The notes: a model not told the origin generated them from the letters alone. A stretch of DNA of 64,000 bases from Psychroflexus tropicus DSM 15496 (GCF_000378765.1 NZ_KB905346.1:1-64000); one strand, 5' to 3'. Shown: positions 37,427 to 47,032, counted from the first letter of the stretch. Numbers and translations are program-made.

Positions 37427-39241
37427 ATGTTTTTGATATCATCGCGACGTTTGAGGTTTAACCTGGTGCTTTTTAGCTTTCTATGTCTTTCCTTTTCTTT
37501 AAGTATAGGGCAGAACCCAGAACTGGCAGATAATTACTTTGACCAGGGAGAGTATGAAAAAGCAGAGTCCTTGTTTGCGAAGCTTCACCAAAAAAGCCCA
37601 GCCCAACAATCTTGGCTACTCAAATATGTAGAGACTCTTCAAGCTTTAGGTAAAACCAAAAAAGCTGAAACGGTCCTTAAAGAGTACCTTACTAAAATTG
37701 GGAAATATCCAAATATTCAGATTGAATTAGGTTACCTCTATCAAAAAAATAAAGATACTGTTTTGGCTCAGCAGTATTATCAAAAAGCCATAGCTCAGGT
37801 TGAAAGTAGGCCCAGTTTTTCTTATACAGTAGGCAGTACTTTTCAAAAATATGGGCTTTTGGATCTAGCGATTCAAACGTATGAAACCGCACAGCAAATT
37901 CAGCCTAAAAGCAATAACACCATTCAATTGGCGAGGATCTATGGAGAGCAGAGTCGGTATGAAAAAATGTTTGAAAATTATATTGAGTTAATCGCCGAAA
38001 ATCCAAATTACTTTCAAATCCTCAATCGAAATTTTACTCAATATATCACTAAAGACTCAGAGTCGAAACCCAACCGGGCTTTAAGAAAAGTCCTCTTGAA
38101 ACGAAATCAACAAAACCCCGAGCTGGTTTTCAATCAAATGTTAAGTTGGTTGTTTGTTCAGCAAGAAGATTATGCAAAAGCTTTTGCTCAAGAGCGAGCC
38201 GTATTTCAGCGTTCAGAATTAAAATCGTTGAGTAGAATTATAAATTTGGCCTCCATTTCTAAAGCTAATAATGATCTTGAAAGCGCAGAGCAAATGCTTG
38301 AGTTTGCCATTCAGAACAGTACAAGTGAACGTACGCTAATTTCAGCTACAAGAGAACTTCTGCTTATCGATAGGCTTCAGGCTCAACCAGAAGAATACGA
38401 CATAATCGAAAATGAATACAGTGCATTTCTATCTAAACTAGGTAATGGCAGAGACACATTTAGCATTCAAAAAGATCGAGTCGAATTTACAGCCTACCAG
38501 TTGGGAAATTTCAAAAAAGCCTTAGCTTTAATTGAGGATATGAATTTCCAAAATCTATACCAACAGCAACTAGCAGAATTAAAATTACTGGAAGCTGATT
38601 TATATTTACATCAATCCCAGTTTAATCAGGCGTTATTGCTTTATACACAAGTAGAAAAAATAATTCCTAATAGTGATTTGGCTAGAGAGGCCAAATTTAA
38701 GGTGGCAAAAACCAGTTATTTTACAGGAGATTTCGATTGGGCGTTGACCCAGTTGAAAGTTTTAAAAACTTCGGCCTCGCAGCTTATGGCCAATGATGCT
38801 ATGGAATTGTCTTTATTAATTAAAGATAATAGTCAGGTAGATTCTACAAGAACAGACTTGAAACTCGTGGCAAAAGCCGACCTGCTTCAGTTTCAAAATC
38901 AACCTGAAGCTGCTTTAGATATTTTAAATAAAGTTGTTGCTAATTACAAATCCTCTTCAATAGTAGATGAAGCTCTATTAAGAATAGCAAAAATTCATTT
39001 GGAGAAGCAGAACTATAATAAGGCTTTATCCAACTTGCAGCGCATAGTGGATGAGTTTGGAGACAAGATTCTTGCAGACAATGCCAATTTTTTATTGGGC
39101 CAGTTGTATATGGATGAGCTAGATGCTCCAGAACAAGCCAGACCTTATTTTGAAACTATAATTTTTAATCATCCCGATAGCATTTATGTCGTAGAAGCCA
39201 GAAAACGCTTCCGGCAGCTAAGAGGAGATCAAATACAATAA
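37427..39241 (+). CDS. periplasmic tetratricopeptide repeat protein
   Basis: 604 residues: signal peptide (to about LSIGQNPE) and at least ten TPR-like helix pairs over the whole length ('LADNYFDQGEYEKAESLFAK', 'IELGYLYQKNKDTVLAQQYY', 'AKFKVAKTSYFTGDFDWAL'). The C-terminal part resembles the YbgF/BamD type of tol-pal or envelope-assembly scaffold. Start is ATG 37427 rather than the upstream TTG, because the promoter -7 box overlaps the latter. DUF4286 follows 1 bp after the stop, so it heads the cluster that includes rsmA and mgtE. Confidence 0.85.
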   Translation: MFLISSRRLRFNLVLFSFLCLSFSLSIGQNPELADNYFDQGEYEKAESLFAKLHQKSPAQQSWLLKYVETLQALGKTKKAETVLKEYLTKIGKYPNIQIELGYLYQKNKDTVLAQQYYQKAIAQVESRPSFSYTVGSTFQKYGLLDLAIQTYETAQQIQPKSNNTIQLARIYGEQSRYEKMFENYIELIAENPNYFQILNRNFTQYITKDSESKPNRALRKVLLKRNQQNPELVFNQMLSWLFVQQEDYAKAFAQERAVFQRSELKSLSRIINLASISKANNDLESAEQMLEFAIQNSTSERTLISATRELLLIDRLQAQPEEYDIIENEYSAFLSKLGNGRDTFSIQKDRVEFTAYQLGNFKKALALIEDMNFQNLYQQQLAELKLLEADLYLHQSQFNQALLLYTQVEKIIPNSDLAREAKFKVAKTSYFTGDFDWALTQLKVLKTSASQLMANDAMELSLLIKDNSQVDSTRTDLKLVAKADLLQFQNQPEAALDILNKVVANYKSSSIVDEALLRIAKIHLEKQNYNKALSNLQRIVDEFGDKILADNANFLLGQLYMDELDAPEQARPYFETIIFNHPDSIYVVEARKRFRQLRGDQIQ

Positions 39242-39242
39242 C

Positions 39243-39557
39243 ATGTTAATTTATAATGTAACAACAAACGTCGAAGAGAGTGTTCATGATGAATGGGTGG
39301 AATGGATGAAAAACATTCACATACCTGCGATGATTCAAACCGGTAAATTCAAAAGTGCGACGATGAGTCGGATAGATGTTGTGGAATCTATGGGTGGAAT
39401 TACTTATTCGGTGCAGTATAAAATTCAGAATAAAAAAATATTGAACGAATACCTTGAAAACGACTTTGAGGAGATGAAAAAGCAAACCAAGCTGTTTGAA
39501 GGTAAATTTGTAAGCTTTAGAACCGAATTGGAAATTGTACACGAACATCATGGGTGA
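39243..39557 (+). CDS. DUF4286 family protein
   Basis: 104 residues of the DUF4286 type ('[20 protein letters not shown]', '[20 protein letters not shown]'), a ferredoxin-like fold of unknown function that I recall next to rsmA in flavobacteria. It starts 1 bp after the TPR gene and overlaps the rsmA start by 8 bp. Confidence 0.85.
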   Translation: MLIYNVTTNVEESVHDEWVEWMKNIHIPAMIQTGKFKSATMSRIDVVESMGGITYSVQYKIQNKKILNEYLENDFEEMKKQTKLFEGKFVSFRTELEIVHEHHG

Positions 39558-40416
39558 AAAAAAACGACCATCGATAGAAGATGAAGTCTTTAAAGCTAAT
39601 TTTGACCAAGGCATTCGAGAAGTCAAAGCCAAAAAACATCTTGGACAACATTTTTTAAAAGATGAAGAGGTTTCAGAACGCATAGCAAAAACCTTGCAGA
39701 AGAATAATTATTCTCAGGTTTTGGAGATCGGTCCTGGTATGGGGGTTTTGACTAAATATCTGCTTAAAGCCTATGATCGTTTTGTAGTGATGGATCTGGA
39801 TAGGGAATCCATAGCTTATCTGAATTCTACATTTAAGAATGAGCATAAAATTGAAGATAATTCTAAGGCCTTTGAAGTGGTGGAAGCAGACTTCTTGAAA
39901 GTAGATCTCCAGCAGTATTTCGAGGATCAACAATTTGCAGTAATAGGAAATTTCCCTTACAACATTTCTACTCAGATAGTATTTAAAGCTCTGGAATACA
40001 AAACTCAAATTCCAGAATTTTCGGGAATGTTTCAGAAGGAAGTGGCGGAGCGTATTTGTGCCAAAGAAGGCAGTAAAATCTATGGGATTTTATCGGTACT
40101 GACTCAGGCTTTTTATGAAGCGGAATATTTATTTACCGTGCCTCCAGAGGCCTTTGATCCTCCTCCGAAAATCCACAGTGGTGTGTTGAGGTTAAAACGG
40201 AGAGAAAACTACGAGCTACCTTGTGAAGAAAAGAAACTACGAGATGTGGTTAAAACAGCCTTTCAACAACGAAGAAAAACACTTCGCAATAGTTTAAAAA
40301 AATTCAACTTGTCTCCAGAATTAAGAGAAGAGCCTATCTTTGCGAAACGCCCCGAACAATTGAGCGTTGAAGAATTTATAGAGCTGACCATAAAACTAAG
40401 TGAAGATGCCATTTGA
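39550..40416 (+). CDS. rsmA: 16S rRNA dimethyladenosine transferase
   Basis: 288 residues (KsgA/RsmA). It dimethylates the two adjacent adenosines near the 3' end of 16S rRNA (A1518 and A1519 in E. coli numbering) with SAM. Marks: '[15 protein letters not shown]', the SAM-binding '[15 protein letters not shown]', and NFPYNIST (NLPY-type catalytic motif). The N-terminus carries about 25 extra residues before KKHLGQHF. Start is ATG 39550, overlapping DUF4286 by 8 bp. mgtE overlaps its end by 11 bp. Confidence 0.95.
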   Translation: MGEKKRPSIEDEVFKANFDQGIREVKAKKHLGQHFLKDEEVSERIAKTLQKNNYSQVLEIGPGMGVLTKYLLKAYDRFVVMDLDRESIAYLNSTFKNEHKIEDNSKAFEVVEADFLKVDLQQYFEDQQFAVIGNFPYNISTQIVFKALEYKTQIPEFSGMFQKEVAERICAKEGSKIYGILSVLTQAFYEAEYLFTVPPEAFDPPPKIHSGVLRLKRRENYELPCEEKKLRDVVKTAFQQRRKTLRNSLKKFNLSPELREEPIFAKRPEQLSVEEFIELTIKLSEDAI

Positions 40417-41755
40417 ACTCACCAAAGAACTGATTGAGAAAATTGAGTCTCTCATCGACGAAAGCAACGATGCAGAGCTTCAGACTCATCTGGAAGAATT
40501 TCACCATGCAGATATCGCCGAGATCCTCGACGACCTAAACATGGAGCAGGCGACTTATATCATTAAGTTGCTGGATAGTGAACAGACGTCTGAGGTGTTG
40601 ATGGAAATGGATGAGGATGATCGGGAGAAGATTCTTCGTAACCTTAATGCCAAAGAAATTGCCGAAGAGATAGAAGAAATGGATACCGATGATGCGGCAG
40701 ATATTGTGTCAGAATTATCGGAAGATATTAAGACTCAGGTCATTTCCAACATTAAAGATAAAGAGCACGCCGAGAATATTGTCGAACTTCTTAAATATGA
40801 CGAGAATTCTGCCGGTGGCTTGATGGCGAAGGAATTAATACGCGTGAACGAAAACTGGAGTGTAACCGGTTGTATGACTGAAATGCGTAATCAGGCCGAA
40901 AATGTGACTCGAGTCCATTCGATTTACGTGGTAGATAACAAAGGAAAACTAAAAGGCCGACTCTCTCTAAAAGACCTGATCACTGCGCCAAGCAAAGCCG
41001 AAATTGGTGATGTGTACATAAGAAATGTTGATTATGTAGATGTGCATACTTCAGGCGAAGAAGTAGCCAGAGTGATGCAGAAATACGATTTGGAAGCCAT
41101 TCCAGTAGTTGACGAATTTGGTCGGCTGGTCGGTCGTATTACCGTAGATGATATCATCGATTTTATAAGAGAAGAAGCCGATAAAGATTACCAGATGGCT
41201 GCTGGTATTTCTGAAGATGTAGAGGCCGACAGTAGCGTTTGGGAACTCACTCGAGCCCGATTACCCTGGCTTATTTTAGGCTTGTTTGGAGGTTTAGGAG
41301 CCGTCTATGTCATGCAGGGCTTCGATTCTGCTCTGGAGAAGTATGAAATTCTTTTCTTTTTCACCCCACTTATCGCCGCAATGGCCGGAAACGTTGGAGT
41401 GCAGTCGTCTGCCATTATTGTGCAGGGACTTGCTAATGATTCTGTAAAAGACAGCCTGGTCAAACGTTTACTTAAAGAAGTTTTTCTAAGTGTTATCAAT
41501 GGCTCAGCTCTAGGGGTTTTAATTATTGGTTTTGGAGCCTTAACCTCAATGGACTTTTTGGTTAGTCTTACCATAGCGGTATCGATTTTATCGGTCATTA
41601 TCATGGCGGCATTAATCGGGACTTTCGTTCCTATTATATTAGATAAACGTGGTATTGATCCAGCGATTGCTACAGGACCGTTCATTACGACCAGCAACGA
41701 TATCATTGGGATTTTAGCTTACTTCTATATCGCGAAGTTAATTTTGAATTTCTAA
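40406..41755 (+). CDS. mgtE: magnesium transporter
   Basis: 449 residues: N-terminal helical MgtE_N domain (about 1-130, very acidic), two CBS domains (about 135-260; '[20 protein letters not shown]'), and five TM helices at the C-terminus with '[20 protein letters not shown]' and '[17 protein letters not shown]', the pore motifs. The channel is gated by cytosolic Mg2+ bound to the N and CBS domains. ATG 40406 was chosen over the GTG 6 bp upstream. It overlaps rsmA by 11 bp; I recall rsmA-mgtE as a common flavobacterial pair. Confidence 0.96.
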   Translation: MPFELTKELIEKIESLIDESNDAELQTHLEEFHHADIAEILDDLNMEQATYIIKLLDSEQTSEVLMEMDEDDREKILRNLNAKEIAEEIEEMDTDDAADIVSELSEDIKTQVISNIKDKEHAENIVELLKYDENSAGGLMAKELIRVNENWSVTGCMTEMRNQAENVTRVHSIYVVDNKGKLKGRLSLKDLITAPSKAEIGDVYIRNVDYVDVHTSGEEVARVMQKYDLEAIPVVDEFGRLVGRITVDDIIDFIREEADKDYQMAAGISEDVEADSSVWELTRARLPWLILGLFGGLGAVYVMQGFDSALEKYEILFFFTPLIAAMAGNVGVQSSAIIVQGLANDSVKDSLVKRLLKEVFLSVINGSALGVLIIGFGALTSMDFLVSLTIAVSILSVIIMAALIGTFVPIILDKRGIDPAIATGPFITTSNDIIGILAYFYIAKLILNF

Positions 41756-41756
41756 G

Positions 41757-42167
41757 ATGAGACCTATTCCATTTCAACAGGAGTTGACTGTAAAATCAAG
41801 CCACCTGGATGAGCAGAATCACGTTAATAATTTAGAATACATCAGGTGGATATTAGACATCTCAGAAGCCCATTGGATCAGTAGAACACCCTCAGATATC
41901 AGAAAAAAATACGCCTGGTTTGTGTTGGATCATCATATTCAGTACAAGCGTCAGGCTTTTTTGGGAGAAAAATTGATCTTAACCACCTGGATAGAAAATT
42001 ACGCACAGGTAAAATCGGAGCGCCGGGTTCAAATCGCTCGTAAAACAGACGGTAAAATTATTGTAGAAGCCAAAACCAACTGGTGTTTTATCGATCAGGA
42101 AACTAAAAAACCAACGCGCATTACCACAGAAATTATAAAGCCTTATTTTGAATTTGAATCGGAATAG
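41757..42167 (+). CDS. hotdog-fold acyl thioesterase
   Basis: 136 residues, 4-hydroxybenzoyl-CoA/acyl-ACP thioesterase type: 'SSHLDEQNHVNNLEYIRWI' holds the active-site Asp/Asn region, followed by 'WFVLDHHIQYKRQAFLGEKL'. It should hydrolyse acyl-CoA or acyl-ACP; chain specificity is unknown. It starts 1 bp after mgtE, in the same operon. Confidence 0.86.
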   Translation: MRPIPFQQELTVKSSHLDEQNHVNNLEYIRWILDISEAHWISRTPSDIRKKYAWFVLDHHIQYKRQAFLGEKLILTTWIENYAQVKSERRVQIARKTDGKIIVEAKTNWCFIDQETKKPTRITTEIIKPYFEFESE

Positions 42168-42207
42168 CCTTATGCTTTTGCGATATTCAGCTTAAACTTA
42201 AAGACGT

Positions 42208-43152
42208 ATGAAGATATTACATCTGGATAGCAATCACCCACTTATGATTCAGGAATTGACCAAATTAGGTTTCGATAACACTGAAGACTTTACGAGTACC
42301 AAAGCTGAGGTAGAGGCTAAAATTCATATGTATGAGGGCCTAATTATACGAAGTCGATTTACTATCGATAAAACCTTCATTGATAAAGCCACCAACTTAA
42401 GGTTCATCGGTCGAGTAGGAGCAGGTTTAGAAAATATAGATGTCGACTATGCCAGGCAAAAAGGCATAAAACTATACAATGCTCCGGAAGGAAATAGAAA
42501 TGCAGTATCTGAGCATGCTATGGGTATGCTGCTCGGTTTATTTAATAAATTACGAACTGCTCATGATGAGGTAATCAACGGGCAGTGGCTACGTGAAGCG
42601 AATCGCGGTCACGAAGTGGAAGGCAAAACTGTAGGGATTATTGGCTATGGCAATACTGGAAAAGCATTAGCGAAAAAACTGTCTGGATTTGACTGTGAGG
42701 TGTTATATTACGACATCCTTGATGATCTGGGAGATGATAATGCTAAACAAGCCAGTTTGGAACAGCTGAAAGCGGAAGCAGATGTCATCAGTTTGCACAC
42801 TCCACAAACCCCTCAGACTTTAGGAATGATCAATTCTGAATTTATCGATGCTATGGCTAAACCTTTCTGGTTTATTAATACGGCCAGAGGCAAGAGCGTA
42901 GTGACCAAAGATTTGGTGGCCGGACTTCAATCTGGAAAAGTCTTAGGCGCAGGGCTTGATGTCTTAGAATATGAGAAAACCTCCTTCGAAAACTTATTTT
43001 CTTCAGATCTTCAGTTGCCGGAAGCTTTTCAGTATCTGATGAAGGCTGACAATGTGCTTTTGAGTCCTCATGTGGCTGGCTGGACGGTTGAAAGTCATAT
43101 CAAATTGGCTCAAACCATTGTGAATAAAATCAGTACAGATTTCAAGGTTTAA
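42208..43152 (+). CDS. D-2-hydroxyacid dehydrogenase (phosphoglycerate dehydrogenase-like)
   Basis: 314 residues, NAD-binding 2-hydroxyacid dehydrogenase. Marks: 'RFIGRVGAGLENIDVDYA' near 70, 'GNRNAVSEHAMGMLLG' near 99, the Rossmann 'VGIIGYGNTGKALAKKL' near 146, a catalytic Arg/Glu/His set ('FINTARGKSVVTKD', 'SPHVAGWT'). Without an ACT domain it resembles short PGDH or related enzymes, so serine synthesis is likely but not proven. It follows the thioesterase by 40 bp. Confidence 0.88.
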   Translation: MKILHLDSNHPLMIQELTKLGFDNTEDFTSTKAEVEAKIHMYEGLIIRSRFTIDKTFIDKATNLRFIGRVGAGLENIDVDYARQKGIKLYNAPEGNRNAVSEHAMGMLLGLFNKLRTAHDEVINGQWLREANRGHEVEGKTVGIIGYGNTGKALAKKLSGFDCEVLYYDILDDLGDDNAKQASLEQLKAEADVISLHTPQTPQTLGMINSEFIDAMAKPFWFINTARGKSVVTKDLVAGLQSGKVLGAGLDVLEYEKTSFENLFSSDLQLPEAFQYLMKADNVLLSPHVAGWTVESHIKLAQTIVNKISTDFKV

Positions 43153-43155
43153 AAA

Positions 43156-43184
43156 ACCTCTCTAGATTTTTATCCAAGAGAGGT
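43156..43184 (-). terminator. terminator of the plug-domain gene
   Basis: Stem ACCTCTCT (43156-43163)/AGAGAGGT (43177-43184). Read on the minus strand it is followed by a T-run, so it ends the gene at 43195-45738. It may also slow the plus-strand transcript. Confidence 0.75.
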
Positions 43185-43194
43185 AAATCCATAT

Positions 43195-45738
43195 TTAAAG
43201 TTCATTTCCATAAAAAGAAGCAATATCTATAATTTGGTCTTCGAGCTTGTTTAGGTTTACAATTTTATAGGATCTACTTTCATTAGTAGAACCGTAATTT
43301 CTGTATAGAGTAAATCTTACATAATTTGGATTATTGGCCGATGAATTTTCTTCATTGCCCTTCAAAGCTATCTTCCAATTATCACTACTGGATATGTTTT
43401 TAAGTATAAAAAATTCAGTATGATATCCTGTTTCATTTTCATAATTCAATCGATCAAAATCTGACATGACGTTGTGGGAAGAACTAAAATATTTATTTTC
43501 TGAGTTGATATATTGAATCTCGAACGAAGAATCAACATCGTTCCAGTCGATTACCATAAACGCATCAAAGGTTTGAGCCACAGTGTAGTACTTATCATCA
43601 ATTTTATCGAGATCTAATTTTGATTTATACTTTGTCAATAAATGCTTCAATTTAATCTCAGCGAGCTCTATAGAAGACTCGTCAAGGATCAAGCCTGGTA
43701 TTTTATTATTGATCAAATCCAAATAAAGGTCTGATGCTTTAGTATACTGTTTTAGATCTGTATAATTTTGTGCCAGGTCTAAATAGGTTTGAGTGGAATA
43801 GGGTTGAAGCGATCCAATTTTTTGATGTACTTGCAAAGCTCCATCAAAAAGACCATATTCCTCATAGGTGAAAGCTAAAGATTTTAACCCTTTCACATTA
43901 TTGTTAAGTAAATTTTCAAGACTATCAAGGATACTCTTGGCAACCTCTTTTTCTCCTTTTTTATAAAAATATTTAAAACTTTCAATATAGAACGGAACAC
44001 TTTGTTTGTTATCTTCCAATTGTTCTTTGTAGTTGTCGATTGTATACTTTTGACCAGATGAGGAAATAAAATCAAAGACTTGTAGATCTTCTAATTTTAC
44101 TTTAGTAGACTTCTCATGATTAAGATTTTTATTAAATACCATTTCCTTCATCGATTGATTGTCTCTTTTATCAATAAAATTACCAGCTTTCGTTGTGACT
44201 AATATCACTCCTCCTCTGCCTAATGTACCATACCTCGAAGTTCCACCGTAGCCCGTTATTACAGAAACTGATGCTATATTATTGACATCTAAAAGGCTTC
44301 CGTTTAATTGATCTGGAACTCCGTCAACAACTACCAACGCCCCTCTTCTTTGACCTGCTGTTCCACTGCTAAGTTCCTCTTGAACACTTGAAATTCCACC
44401 TCTTAATGTAAATGAATCAATACCCCCAACTCCTCTTTGTACTCTCAAACCAGGAAATTTACCTTGTATCAGCTGACTAAAAGTTATTGCAGCTCTGTTG
44501 AGTTCGTCAATAGTTCTCGTATAATTGGCATATCCTGAAGTTCTCTTTTTCACCTTTCCAAAGGGTGTGTCAAGAACAGGAAATGATGAATCTTCAGCTT
44601 GTTTCTTTTTAGTAATTGTCACTGTATCTAGATCTATATAGCGTCTGGACATTTCTACCTGCAGGAATCCGTCATCCTGTATTTTAACTTCCTTAGGCTG
44701 TGCTGAAAAATGACTAAAGACTAATTTGTCTTCAACTTCAGCTTCGATTTTAAATAGCCCTTCTGAATTTGTTTGAATTTCATTAAGTGAGTGGTTAATT
44801 TTTACAGTGGCCTTATTGAGGGGCTTGCCGTTGCTTAAAACAATTCCAGAAATCATTTCTTTGTTTTTATCAGGCTTTAGTCTTTCATTTAAGACATTTT
44901 CTTGGAGGGGTAAGACTTTAAAATTCACTCCAAAGAAAGGAAGTTCATTAAGTTTAGCATGGGAATTTACCTTTTGATAGGCCTTATAATTTTCTGATAA
45001 GCCTAAATTAACCTGGAAATCCTTTTCATAGGAATCAACAACCTGAATGCCTATTAACAAATCTTCATAGGAATTTATATCTAATAAGTCTAATGGAATA
45101 ATTTGCCAACCTGATGCTTTGACGTTGTGATAAATGGTTTTGTAATTGTTCCTTTGAAAGCGTTTTTCTCTTAAACCATCGTAAAATTTAAGTTTCAATT
45201 TTAAGCTGTCTGTATTTTCAAACTTTAAATAATACATTATAGAATCTGCAGAACTCATTTCTAAATGAGCTAATGAGGTGATAATTTCCTGACCGGTTAT
45301 AGAATTGATTTTCCAAAACCTAGTAGGCTCATCGATTTCAGTAGGTTTTGTTTCAATAATGTTAGATGCCAATTCAAGCTTAGAATTATTTCTTTCTTCT
45401 TTTGTAAGAAGCAGTATTGGATGTTTAGAAAAGTACTCTTTAACAAGATCAACGTTCATCTTGATTGGAAAATAATTGGCAGACTGAAATAAAAGGGTGT
45501 CATTTCTATCGAGATCAGATTGTCTAAACTTGAGTTCAAAATAGCCATTCTTGTCACTTATAACACCTCTTTCTAGGTTTAAAAAGCCAATTTCAACGTA
45601 AGGCACTGGTTGTTTTGTTTCACGATCAATAACGTAAGCTTTGATAGAAATTTCATTTTCTTGAGTTTCAAAATCGACTTCTGTACCAAAGAGATGAGTA
45701 CACATTAAGAATATGGTAATTAAGGATAGGATTTTCAT
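43195..45738 (-). CDS. plug-domain protein without a beta-barrel, with TPR-like C-terminus
   Basis: 847 residues. Signal peptide, CarboxypepD_reg-like domain near 30-100, another regulatory beta domain near 295-365 ('MISGIVLSNGKPLNKATVKI'), a TonB-receptor plug near 395-525 ('QGKFPGLRVQRGVGGIDSFT', 'GVPDQLNGSLLDVNNIASVS', 'GRGGVILVTTKAGNF'), then TPR-like helices near 585-690 ('SFKYFYKKGEKEVAKSIL'), then a beta-rich end. The ~500-residue barrel of real TonB receptors is absent, so it cannot itself form a gated pore. It may be a periplasmic or surface partner. Followed by its own terminator. Confidence 0.8.
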   Translation of the reverse strand: MKILSLITIFLMCTHLFGTEVDFETQENEISIKAYVIDRETKQPVPYVEIGFLNLERGVISDKNGYFELKFRQSDLDRNDTLLFQSANYFPIKMNVDLVKEYFSKHPILLLTKEERNNSKLELASNIIETKPTEIDEPTRFWKINSITGQEIITSLAHLEMSSADSIMYYLKFENTDSLKLKLKFYDGLREKRFQRNNYKTIYHNVKASGWQIIPLDLLDINSYEDLLIGIQVVDSYEKDFQVNLGLSENYKAYQKVNSHAKLNELPFFGVNFKVLPLQENVLNERLKPDKNKEMISGIVLSNGKPLNKATVKINHSLNEIQTNSEGLFKIEAEVEDKLVFSHFSAQPKEVKIQDDGFLQVEMSRRYIDLDTVTITKKKQAEDSSFPVLDTPFGKVKKRTSGYANYTRTIDELNRAAITFSQLIQGKFPGLRVQRGVGGIDSFTLRGGISSVQEELSSGTAGQRRGALVVVDGVPDQLNGSLLDVNNIASVSVITGYGGTSRYGTLGRGGVILVTTKAGNFIDKRDNQSMKEMVFNKNLNHEKSTKVKLEDLQVFDFISSSGQKYTIDNYKEQLEDNKQSVPFYIESFKYFYKKGEKEVAKSILDSLENLLNNNVKGLKSLAFTYEEYGLFDGALQVHQKIGSLQPYSTQTYLDLAQNYTDLKQYTKASDLYLDLINNKIPGLILDESSIELAEIKLKHLLTKYKSKLDLDKIDDKYYTVAQTFDAFMVIDWNDVDSSFEIQYINSENKYFSSSHNVMSDFDRLNYENETGYHTEFFILKNISSSDNWKIALKGNEENSSANNPNYVRFTLYRNYGSTNESRSYKIVNLNKLEDQIIDIASFYGNEL

Positions 45739-45843
45739 AATATTTTTATTTAAATTTAATGATTTAATGGAAATATGTTTATCAGTTGATTATAGTTTTA
45801 ACATATCCTAATTATAATTTCATTATTGATAATCGACAGTATT

Positions 45844-46045
45844 ATGAAACTCCAAAAAGACTTTGCACCTGATATTGATTGTTCTGGTAATCGTCAGTTC
45901 TCTTGGATATGCCTATGGTTTGAATTGGGATGCTATTCGGAGTGGAAACATAAGTTTTAAGGAACTTGGAGGATTTTTCACTTCAGTTTTTGTACTCTTT
46001 GTCTTGGTACTAGGCTATTATTATAAACCTAAAGACACTGAGTAA
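45844..46045 (+). pseudogene. decayed two-TM small protein (copy 1)
   Basis: From ATG 45844 the frame is lost at the five-A run 45854-45858. With one A fewer the product would read MKLQKTLHLILIVLVIVSS, a Gly/Asn/Trp-Asp linker and a second TM ending YYYKPKDTE, about 66 residues. This pattern matches the intact protein at 47784-48005. The part after the shift is open from a TTG at 45863, so a shortened product cannot be excluded. A second copy with the same shift lies at 48114-48315. Confidence 0.65.
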
Positions 46046-46060
46046 TAATTTAGAATTGAA

Positions 46061-46095
46061 AAACCCTTACTGCACTGAACGCCAGTAAGGGTTTT
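46061..46095. terminator. bidirectional terminator between the decayed gene and ssb copy 1
   Basis: Perfect 12-bp stem AAACCCTTACTG/CAGTAAGGGTTT (46061-46072/46083-46094), loop of 10 nt, flanked by A and T tracts on both sides. It serves the convergent ssb and the plus-strand remnant. Confidence 0.85.
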
Positions 46096-46104
46096 AAATT
46101 TAAT

Positions 46105-46455
46105 CTAAACTTGACGTTGAGACTTCTGCGAGGTTGGCACAATCTCCGAACAATTGATTTCGGTGATGTAGCGCTTTTCTCCTTCTTTAGTTTCGTAAGA
46201 GCGTGGCGCGAGTTTTCCTCTTAATAAGACTTCCTGACCTTTTTTGACATAAGTCTCGATAAAGCTGGCAGTTTTTCCCCAGGCCACAATATTGTGCCAG
46301 TAGGTGTTGGTGACTTTCTCTCCGCTGTTGTCATAATAGAACTCGTTGGTCGCGATGGAAAATTTCACGAGTTTCTTTCCAGAGTCTAGGTTGATAACTT
46401 CTGGATCCTGGCCTAAGTGGCCCATTAACTGAACTGAATTTTTTAAAGTACTCAT
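46105..46455 (-). CDS. ssb: single-stranded DNA-binding protein, copy 1
   Basis: 116 residues of a short SSB: one OB-fold ('NSVQLMGHLGQDPEVINL', 'NTYWHNIVAWGKTASFIE', 'VLLRGKLAPRSYETKEGEKR') without the acidic DDDIPF-type tail of housekeeping SSB. It binds ssDNA, perhaps during competence, recombination or element transfer. Start is ATG 46455 (MSTLKNSVQ), not the upstream ATG at 46533, because all three copies share it. The first 112 residues are identical to copy 2; the C-terminus is QKSQRQV. Confidence 0.92.
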   Translation of the reverse strand: MSTLKNSVQLMGHLGQDPEVINLDSGKKLVKFSIATNEFYYDNSGEKVTNTYWHNIVAWGKTASFIETYVKKGQEVLLRGKLAPRSYETKEGEKRYITEINCSEIVPTSQKSQRQV

Positions 46456-46821
46456 AACGATAAAAATTAAATGATTTAAATAATGGTCTGGTCTTTCCAG
46501 GCCAATCGACGGTGTTTCCGATCGACAATGCAAAGATGAAGTAGGGGTTTCGTTAGAGTCGTTTGTTATCCAGTTACCTCCTTTTACTTTCGCTTACAAA
46601 CGTTTGTAGCCGTTTATGAACGAATAATGGATTTGAATTTTGAGTTCTATTTTCTAAAATAATGACCCATAAATGACTTATTAAACTAATAGATTAGTTG
46701 ATTAAATCATGTATTTATGTCTAGATACCTTATAATCACTACCTTTAATCAAAATGGGGTAGAAGTTATTTGCCTAAAATTTTACGGTTTTACCGTAGCA
46801 TGTTTACGGTCAAACCGTAAA
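46456..46821 (-). repeat. conserved upstream region of ssb copy 1
   Basis: Upstream of each of the three ssb genes is a related ~350 bp region. Shared parts, in order from the gene: CATAACGATAAAAATTAA, the ATCGAC...GATCGAC pair, CATCTTTGC (near-match to a -7 box on the minus strand), ACAAACGTTTGT palindrome, CTAATAGATTAG, CTTATAATCAC, then the paired ACGGT palindromes. No ORF of note is seen inside. Divergence is mostly between these blocks. Confidence 0.75.
46781..46821. promoter_or_regulatory. paired ACGGT palindromes, copy 1 (probable operator)
   Basis: Two 13-bp palindromes of form ACGGT-N3-ACCGT at 46784-46796 and 46806-46818, starting 22 bp apart (about two helix turns), inside a larger palindrome TTTACGGTTT ... 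AAACCGTAAA. Same pair occurs at 49031-49071 and 52718-52758. Likely binding site for a dimeric regulator or other DNA-binding protein working on two faces. Confidence 0.7.
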
Positions 46822-46869
46822 TGGGAAAATTAAATAAAATTTAATTTTAGTTTTACTAAACATCTGCCT

Positions 46870-46941
46870 ATGAAGAAGTTACATTTTAATTTAAAAAGAG
46901 AAAGCCTCTACAAAGTAGAAGCTTCTCCCGTAAAGGCATGA
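46870..46941 (+). CDS. possible 23-residue peptide
   Basis: ATG to TGA ORF starting MKKLHFNLKRESLYKVE. Basic, amphipathic start resembles leaders of Bacteroidota ribosomal peptides, but no core Cys/Thr region or modification enzyme is seen. It overlaps an imperfect hairpin (GAGAAAGCC ... GCTTCTC). Could be chance. Confidence 0.2.
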   Translation: MKKLHFNLKRESLYKVEASPVKA

Positions 46942-46995
46942 AAAACATACACTTCACTGTGCTTTGCAAATGTATTGGTTTTCATGAGATGCGCA

Positions 46996-47032
46996 ACTTC
47001 TTTGCAAAGAAGTATCATCTGGTAAGATGATA
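46996..47032. promoter_or_regulatory. tandem inverted repeats upstream of the 47067 gene
   Basis: A perfect 18-bp palindrome ACTTCTTTGCAAAGAAGT (46996-47013), followed at once by TATCATCT/AGATGATA (8-bp arms, 47013-47032). They lie 35 bp before the lipoprotein start. Could be operators or leader RNA structure. Confidence 0.45.

Noticed and set aside
39246-40008. Antisense ORFs of 145 and 111 codons across DUF4286 and rsmA
   Set aside because: Opposite strand of conserved genes; the proteins show no family resemblance.
41305-41706. 133-codon antisense ORF in mgtE
   Set aside because: Mirror frame of the conserved TM region; no independent support.
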